From Bathynomus jamesi (Eukaryota > Arthropoda > Malacostraca > Isopoda > Cirolanidae): a stretch of DNA of 64,000 nt. Of this stretch, positions 55,672 through 64,000 are shown piece by piece. Position numbers and translations under genes: made by a program. The notes beneath the pieces were generated by a model. That model saw only the letters and a list, made by a program, of their open reading frames with translations, searched no databases and was not told where the DNA came from. The first letter of the stretch is position 1. The number at the start of each line of letters is the position of its first letter. The stretch is taken from assembly GCA_023014485.1 (NCBI GenBank), contig JAJOZX010001569.1, forward strand, positions 697,001 through 761,000, given 5' to 3'.

Positions 55672-56701
55672 CAAAGCTGGGCACAAACCATTAATCCGTT
55701 AATCGTTAATTAACGAAGTTAGCTTTTTCGTTAACGATTTAACTTTTAAGTTAACTTTGAAAATCATTATCGGACTAATTAACTTCCGTTACATTTAACT
55801 TCCGTTAACTCAAGTCCGTTAACCCAAAAAATTCATAAATAAACATTTAAAAGTTTCTATTATTTTCAGTGCTGAGCAGGTGCGCAATTAATCCGCCACT
55901 GTTAATAGTGATGAACGAATTTCCATTTCCGCAGTGCAAAATCAGGTGATATATTTGTTTCCGTCGCCACAATTTGTCTTACCAAATATGGTAGTTATTT
56001 ATGGCATTGGTTTGAGCAAAACATGGTCAACTGTAAAATCAGGCGGAAAGATTTGCCATTTGAGTTGAATGTTTCAACTTCTTTCAAGAAATATCAAAAG
56101 CATTTTAAGGCACTTTCAATAATATATATGTAACAATTACAACAAATAACTACATTCGTTTGATTTGCAGTCTGTCTCTTGCGCAACATGTTTGTGCTAG
56201 TGAATAAGAGAGCAGCAGAAGCCACAGGTCACTCAAGGGCAAGGCCCAGAACTTGGTCAACACCTGGCTGGAGACCAACTCCAAGGACTTGCTGACAGAT
56301 GCTACCTTCTGGGGTGAGCAAGTGTTGGTGGACTTGTTCATCAAGTTCAACACAGCCATCCCCTCCAGTGCTGCAGTGGAGCGTTTGTTCTCTATGGGCA
56401 AGGACATCCTGAGGGCCAAGAGATCATCCCTGTCTGATGAAAACTTTGATATGCTAATTTTCATGAAGGGCAACATGCATCTCATGGACAAAATGGAGAA
56501 CGAGAAGAAGAGGGAAAATTAAATTATATATATATTGTGTTTTTCATTTTTTTTATAATAAAAGTTAACGTTAACGGTTTATCGGTAACTTCCGTTACAT
56601 GTTTAACGAATTAACGGATTAACAGTTAATGAAGTTAACTTTTTGGTAAATGGATTAGCGGTTAACGAAGTTAACTTTTTGGTTAACGGTGCCCACCACT
56701 G
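55672..56701 (+). mobile_element. hAT element, internally deleted, nested in E3
   Basis: Left tip CAAAGCTGGGCACAAACC, right tip inverse CAGTGGTGGGCACCGTTAAC. GTAAACAG at 55664-55671 and 56702-56709 is a perfect 8-bp duplication. Subterminal regions are rich in GTTAAC-type repeats (cgttaacg, ttaacggtt), likely binding-site clusters. It is about 1 kb long and retains only the C-terminal part of its transposase. Confidence 0.92.
56253..56522 (+). pseudogene. hAT transposase C-terminal dimerisation region
   Basis: The open plus-strand frame has DATFWGEQVLVDLF, then AIPSSAAVERLFSMGKDILR and AKRSSLSDENFDMLIFMKGN before its stop. SSAAVERLFS..G..L..KR..L is the hallmark of hAT C-terminal domains. 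The zinc finger and catalytic core are absent. Confidence 0.9.
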
Positions 56702-57455
56702 GTAAACAGTAGTCATAGAATCCATATTTGATGGCAAATCAAACCTATCTCTTATAGTTTGCCATCTACAAGGCTTCAAAAATCAAAGAAAGCTTAAAAA
56801 TTCACTAATGGTTACCTTCTTTTCACTGGTACTGATAAAAAACTATCCATACTTGAGAGCTGAAATTAATTTTACAGTTTGTCATAATGTATTTGTAGTC
56901 AGAAATGCTTTCAAAAGCGCTCTATTATTTATAGAATTGGAAACAATAAATAAAAAAATTGGAAAATTTTATTTTTGCAAAAAGAAGCCTATATTCATGC
57001 CATTATTACCCCATCAGGACAGTTAGCCATCACTTTCATATTTTTACCATATGTTCATATACATTTAGGCAAACTACAGTCACAGTTTGGTTTTGGTGGT
57101 CAGCTTCTTCAATTTAATTTTTTTTTTCAAAATTACCATAATTTACACAAAAATGCAAAGTAAAAATAGCAGAGTAACATGAATATATTTCAGCATTACA
57201 CATACATATATCATGAAAAATGATCATCTGAAACATTTGAGAATTAGAGATACAACTTTATATCCTTCTGTCATTTAATAAGGGACCTGAAACTGAAAAA
57301 AATTTCTGAAATCAAGATTTCAACTTAAATATTCAATTTGTTAAGTTCACCATGTCCTCAATTTAGTAAATATGTACTGCTTAAACGTGTTAAAAGTGAA
57401 GTTCCTACAAATGAATTACTTGATTACTCAACATTCATCTCATACTTAAAGCACT

Positions 57456-57788
57456 CTAAAGAAATGTAGGAAATAGTGTTTGAATTTTGTTAAGGTCACT
57501 TGGGTTTAGGGTATAATGATGAGCACCTCTTCCCTGGACAGTTGGTGAACTTACTACACAGATAACATGTTGGAATGGCACCCAGCATTCATCTGTTCTT
57601 GATATTGCTGGCCAAGACAAAACACTTTTGTGTGATCTTTTCATGAAAGTGACTAAAACATCAGAATGTTCATCAGAATGATCTTTTATATTACCCACAT
57701 ACCAGTTTCCATCATAAACACATGCTACATATTTGCCAACATTTTGATCTGTGAGATCTGCATCATCATCACCAGTGCCTATGGTCAC
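57456..57788 (-). pseudogene. E3 transposase, C-terminal domain only
   Basis: The minus-strand frame reads GKYVACVYDGNWYVGNI, HSDVLVTFM and then ECWVPFQHVICVVSSPTVQG. It aligns with the C-terminus of the E1 protein (GEYVGCIYDMQVWYGIVEE; CAVPGHHILTVMSCPTLRGG), so E3 belongs to the same superfamily. The core has decayed or is deleted. Confidence 0.75.
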
Positions 57789-59576
57789 AGTGGTGTAAGA
57801 ACTTTGTCCTTGTCACTCAAATTTTAGAGGAGAACAGTCCAGGACACTAGCATGACCTATTGGTACCTGCTCCATCATCCAGTAGAGGCTCTAGGCATTG
57901 TTCTTCATATTGTGTGGGGCACTTGCTGCACTCTGGGAACAGATTTTGTCCTGGTTTTATATTCATCATCCTGGCAGTGTCACTGTCTACAGTGTGTAGG
58001 GATTCTGATAATCATAAAATACAATTCTAAATCAAAATTTTCTCAAAACTCACTTGCCATAAGATACAAAACTACAAATGTTATAAATGAATATAAACTT
58101 ACTGGTATTAGATATGAATGTTAGAACAATGTAAATACAACATTCAATAATAATGTAATATATAGGAAACTTACTTGTGATTTTCTTTCTGTGAACTTTT
58201 CTTGGGTCTGCACAATAGCATTGAAGATTTTCGTAATGAAACAAAAACATTTCCTCATGATGAAAACACAGAGTATCACTGTTTGCCAACAATATATCAC
58301 ATCTCCATGACAGCAGTGCTTTATCCTCACTGTTAACTGATCCAACATGAGTATACCAAGTTTTTCTCAGTAAGTCCTCTTATGACATACATCATGTAAT
58401 TTCTGTCCAATAGAACAGCTTTGTGTAGCCTCCAACTCCATTTCTGTAAGTATGAGAATTCATGAGATTGGGACAGCTTATATATAGTAGCAGGGATTGC
58501 ACAAGGTATGTACAAGTTCAGACAAGATTAGGTCATCATATTCCGTATGTAATACTGTGCAATATTAATATTTCTTGAACAAACTCAAACAAGTTTACTG
58601 TTTGTTAAACAATGATCATATTAACCCACTGTGCACCATAGATGGGGGGAAAGGGGGGATTAATGGGGGTTATCATTTTTTGGGGCTCTCACCAAGCCAT
58701 ATATATGAGAAATTTGAGGACACCCTCATGGCAACAGCTCTCAGAGTGCCGGACCAAGAAGTTCCATCCATTTTTCAGGACATCAGCTTGAAATTCTGGC
58801 TCAGATCTGATCAAAAGTCATTTGACACCCCCCAGGCTCACTGCAGTGAGAGTCATATGACACCCTCTGACTGATGCAGCTTAAATATTGAAGGAAGCTG
58901 ACCACCAAAACCAAACTTTGACTGTAGTTTGCCTAAATGTATATGAACATATGGTAAAAATATGAAAGTGATGGTTAACTGTCCTGATGGGGTAATAATG
59001 GCATGAATATAGGCTTCTTTTTGCAAAAATAAAATTTTTCATTTTTTTAATAGTTATTGTTTCCAATTCTATAGATAATAGAGAGCTTTTGAAAGCATTT
59101 CTAACTACAAATACACTATAACAAACTGTAAAATTAATTTCAGCTCTCAAGTATAAATAGTTTTTTTATCAGTACCACTGAAAAGAAGGTAGCCTAACCA
59201 TTAGTGAATTTTTAAGCTTTCTTTGATTTTTGAAGCCTTGTATGTGGCAAACTATAAGATAGGTTTCATGACATCAAATATGGATTCTATGACTACTGTT
59301 TACCATATATACCACATATCAGCCTTGTGAAGGGATAAATAAAAAAGATATGGTTGCCTAAAGTTGGACATTCATGTGATTTTGCCAATGATGCCAAAAA
59401 ATAAGGAAAAATAGCACAATTTCAAATTATTGTACCTCAAAAACTATAAGTAATATTGACCTAAAATTTGGGATCTGTGCATAAGTTTGATAGAATTACA
59501 AATGATAATTTTTTCAGAATTTTCCAAGAGGGTAACCTGGGGACCTCTAGGTGACTTCATATGGAATGACCCTAAT

Positions 59577-59880
59577 GTAGTAGCCATTTACAAAAAGGGT
59601 TGTATGAAGAAGGTAGGAAATTATAGGCCTGTTAGTTTGACATCATTGGTAGGAAAGATGCTAGAAAGAATTTGTAACTGATCAGGTAGATAATGGTCAG
59701 TACTTGGACCTCTACTTTTTATTATTTATATTAATGACTTGGAAAGGGGTCTAAATAGTAAAACTTCAATATTTGCAGATGATACAAAATTGGGACAAAA
59801 TGTAAGATCTTTAACAGGTGCCATGAAAATGCAAAAGGACATTGATAAAGTAGTTGCTTGGGCAGATCTACAGAAGCTAA
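59577..59880 (+). pseudogene. CR1-type LINE remnant, segment 3 of 3
   Basis: Continues segment 2 after E3: VVAIYKKGCMKKVGNYRPVS and LTSLVGKMLERI, then an internal deletion to SVLGPLLFIIYINDLERGLN and SIFADDTKLGQNV with the catalytic FADD box. Ends near 59880, where the sequence changes to an unrelated repeat. Confidence 0.78.
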
Positions 59881-60420
59881 GGCTAACAAAGACCCTAAGA
59901 TCCACTCTAAGGTTAGCCTGAGAGAAAGGAAAGAGTAGGGGGTTAAGAGAAGAGAATAAGGGGTTAAGTAAGTAGCAACACCTATCACTCGTGGGTTGAC
60001 ATTCATTCAGAAAAAGAGAAAAAAGACTCACCATCATCATCCACAGGCCACTGCCAACAAGTCAGAAAAATAGTCGAAGAGAACAGGAGAGGGGGGGAAA
60101 GATGAAAAGTAGTAAAATAAGAATGCTTACAAACAATGCAAACACATTCTTAACTCACTGTCAAACCATGCAAACTACAGACATGCAAGTAAGGATAGGA
60201 TTAAAAAAAAAAAAGTAGGTAGAGTATAACAAAAAGTGGGTTAGTTTACGTTATGAGCTACATCTACATTCGTGTTAGTCTAATTTTTTATTTTTTTTTT
60301 AATAATTTTTTTGCTGGCATTAGATGTCAACAGACTCATCCCTGATTATGACCCCAGAGTTCCTGGTTGCCAATTGTTTTTTTATTTTAAACATTAATAT
60401 TTTTAAAGTCTATCTAGACA
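59881..60420. other. unassigned spacer
   Basis: Purine-rich sequence (gagagaaaggaaagagtagg and similar) without recognised coding content, then a T-rich tract at about 60283-60310. The right part is the 3' end of the next LINE. Confidence 0.4.
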
Positions 60421-60474
60421 GTTTTTAAACACATTAATGCTGGTAGAGTTCACAACAGGCGCAGGAAGATTATT

Positions 60475-61883
60475 TCATTTATCAATTACTTTAAAGAAGT
60501 TTTTAGCGATATTAGTAATGAAACGTCTACCACGCAACTTAAACCCATTATTACGAGTATTGCTATTATCAAAAGTGAACAGTTTGTCAAAATTTACGTT
60601 ATCGATGTTATTAACAATGAAAACTTCAATAAGCTCCCCCCTTAATCTCCTAGTTTTGAGTGAATGCAAGTCTAACTCTTTAATCCTATATTCATAAGGC
60701 TTGTTGCGCAATGACGGCATTAGTTTCATGGCACGACACTGAACCCTTTCTAACCTATCAATATCCTCATGCAAATACGGGCACCAAAACTGAACAGCAT
60801 ATTCTAAATGAGGCCTGACTAGGGACTTGTAAAGGGGCAATATAATATCCTTCAATTTAAATTTGAAATTACGCGCTATGAAGCCTAACATCCTATTAGC
60901 TTTTGCACAAGACTCCAGGCACTGGTTCCTAACTTTTAAATCCTTAGATACGCATACGCCTAAATTTACTTCCTCGTCAATACTCGCTAACTCCCTATCA
61001 TCCATCGTGTATGTGTAATTATTGTTATGAGAACCTATATGTAAAACTTTATATTTGTCTACGTTAAATTGCATCTGCCACTTATCCATTCACTCCATAA
61101 TCCTATTTACATCGTCTTGGAGCCTATTTCTATCGTCCTCATTAACAACCTTACCACCTATTTTAGTATCGTCCGTGAATTTTGACACGTTACTAGTCAA
61201 TCCTACATCCATGTCATTAATGTAAATTACGAATAGCAATGGGCCTAACACTAAACCCTGTGGGACACCACTAACTACATCCAATCACCCTGATTCACTA
61301 CCATTAACAATGACCCTCTGTCTCCTAGCACGCAGCCATTCCTCCAACCAGTTAGCTACCTGACTGCGTATACTGTGCGCTTTAACCTTCGCAATTAATC
61401 TTCTATGAGGAACTGTATCAAACGCCTTTTTAAAATCTAAATAAATAACATCAACTGCTCTATGCCTATCGTATTCGCACACTATTTCATTATAAAATTC
61501 TAACAAATTAGTTAAATAAGATCTATGGCGTCGAAACCCATGCTGACTACTATTAATCAAATCTCTACTTTCTAAGTAATCGATGATACAATCCCTAACA
61601 ACGGATTCCAATAGTTTACCAACAATTGACATTAAGCTAATGAGCCTATAATTGCTAGCTACTGTGCCGTCGCCTTTTTCAAAAATGGGCATGACATTAG
61701 CTAAATTGAAGTCTTCAGGAATAATCCCCATTTCAAGTGACTGATTAAAAAACTTCTTAAGGGGCCTACGATAACATCCTTCAAATGTCTGGGATAAAAA
61801 GTATCAGGGCCTGGAGCCTTGCTAACTTTTAGCCTATCGATATAACGCGCAATATCTCCCTCGTAAACAGTTATTTCATCCAA
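60475..61883 (-). pseudogene. LINE reverse transcriptase, broken
   Basis: The minus-strand frames 61883-61701, 61731-61285, 61284-61090 and 61089-60475 together form the RT: KAPGPDTFYPRHLKDV, MPIFEKGDG, NYRLISLMSIVGKLLE, VIYLDFKKAFDTVPHRRL (palm Asp), SGVPQGLVLGPLLFVIYIND and SKFTDDTKIGG in place of FADD, then HLEYAVQFWCPYL and LRGRRFITNI. An in-frame TGA splits the part before LDVVSGVPQG. One catalytic-box residue (Ala) is changed to Thr, but both Asp remain. Confidence 0.85.
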
Positions 61884-62562
61884 ATAGTCTCGCTACTAAA
61901 TGGAATGATATCGTCCATGTCAGGGACATTATTTACATCTACAGTAAAAACTGTCGCAAAAAAAGTTATTGAAAATACCCACCATCGCCTGAGCATCAGA
62001 AGCCAAAGCGCGTTAACATCCACTAGAGGGCCTATGTTATCTTTTATCGGCTTACAATTACAATTATTGACGTATTCAAAAAACTTTTTTGGATTATGTT
62101 TACTATCCGCAGCTATAAGTATCTCTAAATTACACTTAGCATTCCTAACTGATCTTTTAACCTGATGTCTAAGCTCGATATATCTATTAAAGTTAGCTGC
62201 TGTGCCATTGCACTTATTAAGTCTATACGCTCTGTTACGCTCGTTTATGAACTCGCCTATTTCCCTTGTCCACCACTTAGGCATCTGAGGAATAAACTCC
62301 CTTTTAATATTCATAAAACTTTCTTTAAACACCTCCCAATGCAAATTTGTGTCATTACCCATAAATAAGTTATCCCAGTCCACTACTCTCATCCTATCCA
62401 TAAAACTATCAAAATTAGCCCTATGTAAATCAGGGACTTCTATTACGTTACTATCCTTAGTGTTTTCTATCACTAACTTAAACCTAAGAATTTGATGATC
62501 ACTACATCCTAAACTCTCGCCTACTTCTAAACCTTCGACTATATTTTTGCCATTCATCATCA

Positions 62563-63111
62563 CTACGTATAAAATATTGTCACCGCACGTTGGTTCGGTA
62601 ACCATCTGTCATAAAAAATTATCTTCCATGAACTCAAGACAATTATACTAATCCGATTGTCAATAAAGTTACCAAGAAGTGAGTAAAATCTAGTATTGGT
62701 ATCGAGGGGTTGAATGGGAGGTCTATAAACAAAATTAAAACTAATACTACGTGCCCTAACTTCAACGCATATCGCATTAATTACTGCTGGAAAATCTATC
62801 TTAACCTCGATAGCCCTAAGGGAATTACGAATGTACAACAAAATGACGCCACCAAACCAATGTAACCTATCATTAGTAGAGAGTTTAAAACCTGGTATAT
62901 CAAGTTCCCCCAACAAGTCCTGAGTGATGGTATTTAACCACGTTTCAGTGATACCAACTATATCGTAGTTGCCGTAATAAATTATCACCTTAAATTCATT
63001 TAATTTATTTCTAATACTATGCGTGTTACAATAAAAGATGTTTAAGTTATTTTTTATCACAGGCCCACATTTTAAACTATTATTCATGTCGGGCCCGCAT
63101 TCCCAGGACAC
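62563..63111 (-). pseudogene. LINE endonuclease domain, GDFN segment deleted
   Basis: The minus-strand frame has LNIFYCNTHSIRNKL, DIVGITETWLN (metal-binding Glu) and FNFVYRPPIQPL. After ISIIV the expected GDFN-containing segment of about 25 codons is missing; the sequence jumps to a downstream EFMEDNFL-like block in another frame with a stop. The catalytic Asp and Asn are therefore lost. Confidence 0.8.
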
Positions 63112-63118
63112 ACAACGT

Positions 63119-63709
63119 TTAAGGCTTCAACCTATATAGCTTTCGTACATTTTTGTCAATTAACCTACCTAGCCTAGCATTACCTATTTCATTAAAATGC
63201 ACCCCATCTTTTATAAAAAGGCTAGGATCACTGAATTCAGACCACAGCTTTACGAAGGGTACATTTTCCTCAGTACAAATCTCTTCTAATTTATCATTCA
63301 AAAGTATTGTTTTCGATGTAATCCTAATACCCAAACCGTGCCTAGGGGTAATACCTAGAACTAAAGACCTATCTGACCTTGCCTTCAGGGACCTAATTAA
63401 CCCCCTATATCTCTCCAAAAGGTCAGGCACTCTCGTATCGGGCCTATACGAGTCATTGCCTCCTACCATCATCACCAACATTGAGTGACGGGAGGCAACG
63501 TCAATCCTATCCACTTTGTCTCTAACTCTGTCAACCCTGGCTCCTGGGAGACAGACCCTCCGCCTCTTGGTTGGATGCCATTCAACGAACTCTTTGTCCA
63601 TATGGTGCACTAAAGAGTCCCCAATTAAAATAGTTTCCCCCTCATTCACGTCCCTTTCCAAATGGGTGAAGGGGTTTGAAACCTCGATAGGGGGGCAGAT
63701 TCCTATCAC
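63119..63709 (-). CDS. LINE ORF1 segment, SGNH/GDSL esterase domain
   Basis: One open minus-strand frame of 196 codons. Block I is ETILIGDSLVHHMDKEF (nucleophile Ser in GDS), block III is VMMVGGNDSYRP (GGND, Gly and Asn), block V is KDGVHFNEIGNARL (Asp and His). All four SGNH signature residues are present. Such esterase domains are known in ORF1 of CR1-type LINEs, where they may act on membranes or lipids. The upstream frame continues with a probable coiled coil to the edge but is separated by stops. Confidence 0.85.
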   Translation of the reverse strand: MIGICPPIEVSNPFTHLERDVNEGETILIGDSLVHHMDKEFVEWHPTKRRRVCLPGARVDRVRDKVDRIDVASRHSMLVMMVGGNDSYRPDTRVPDLLERYRGLIRSLKARSDRSLVLGITPRHGLGIRITSKTILLNDKLEEICTEENVPFVKLWSEFSDPSLFIKDGVHFNEIGNARLGRLIDKNVRKLYRLKP

Positions 63710-64000
63710 CTAACGTACGCGGCCTAGCTCCACCCTTAACTTCTCAAATCCCTCCCCATCTACTAATCTCAGACCAACCTTAACCCCTTCCTCAACTCTA
63801 TCCAACCTTCCTGATAAGCTACCTAAACTAGAAACTAGGTTACGCAGTACGCACCTCACCCTTCAAATTACTAACGTCTTCAACATTAGTACTGGTTTGG
63901 CTTTTGTCAACTATAGCCCTACCCCTGCCCTCATCAAGTGTTGCAAGTTTTTCCGTTACCTCACATACACTGCGTTTTATGTCAATTATTTCCTCCCTTA

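Larger units (their letters stand above)
55387..59572 (-). mobile_element. E3: long-TIR DNA transposon related to E1 and E2, with nested hAT
   Basis: Left tip GGTCAATTCCATACGAAATC, right tip inverse GGGTCATTCCATATGAAGTC. TAAT at 55383-55386 and 59573-59576 is a 4-bp duplication. Arms of about 700 bp: the left is split by the hAT at 55672-56701 and ends near 57118; the right runs from about 58885. Both carry tttcactggtactgataaaa (or its inverse) and the tract ccaactttaggcaa. Only the transposase C-terminus is recognisable inside. Confidence 0.88.
60420..64000 (-). mobile_element. CR1-type LINE with SGNH-hydrolase ORF1, inactive
   Basis: On the minus strand, in order: a coiled-coil/charged segment reaching the right edge, an SGNH-hydrolase domain (63709-63119), an endonuclease (63111-62563), a linker (62605-61871) and an RT (61883-60475). 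The order is that of CR1/L2-type LINEs with an esterase ORF1. The 5' end lies beyond the window. Lesions: loss of the endonuclease GDFN segment, in-frame stops and FTDD in place of FADD. Confidence 0.85.

Noticed and set aside
55672..56701. TTAACG-rich repeats as a possible CRISPR-like or satellite array
   Set aside because: Repeats are irregular in length and lie only in the subterminal regions of a hAT element with tips and target duplication.

Overview
This window is animal nuclear DNA: spliced genes with GT/AG introns, AT-rich spacers and a very high density of nested transposable elements (TEs). A jockey-type LINE family that I associate with decapod crustacean genomes is present in several copies, so a decapod (crab or shrimp) is my best guess. 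That assignment is inference. No CRISPR array, rRNA gene or operon was seen.

Host genes. At the left edge, the last three coding exons of a plus-strand RNA-binding-type protein (RGG, proline and arginine rich; 308-762, 1341-1421, 1744-1786) can be joined in consistent phase, and a polyadenylation signal follows. Convergent to it, a minus-strand gene ends at 6538 and reaches back to about 28.5 kb. Its last six exons (24.8 to 6.5 kb) encode an ABHD8-like alpha/beta hydrolase. Serine-rich and acidic exons at 25.2-27.0 kb chain onto it in phase, apart from one ambiguous junction. The usual nucleophile motif GHSYG reads GHNYG, so the catalytic serine is asparagine. The introns hold a 5.7 kb LINE, a mariner element with a LINE inside it, SINEs and several MITEs.

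Right half (about 31-64 kb): nested TEs. The most interesting are three related long-TIR DNA transposons: E1 33286-37601, E2 39610-43750 and E3 55387-59572. Each has 4-bp target duplications, ends resembling GGGTCATTC and a two-exon transposase related between elements. I provisionally compare them to the Sola group. E1 has an apparently intact 806-residue transposase; E2 and E3 are decayed. In all three, a GAGATAT-like motif lies 135 bp from one tip and 144 bp from the other.

Other elements are hAT transposons with 8-bp duplications (45139-47644 nearly intact; 52637-54814; 55672-56701), a deleted mariner (38207-39109), CR1-type LINEs (one at the right edge with an SGNH-hydrolase ORF1), a broken GC-rich uncharacterised gene (48.77-51.0 kb), foldback elements and palindromes. 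A CR1 remnant at 52.4-59.9 kb is split by a hAT and by E3, and E3 is split by another hAT. Target duplications give the order of insertion.
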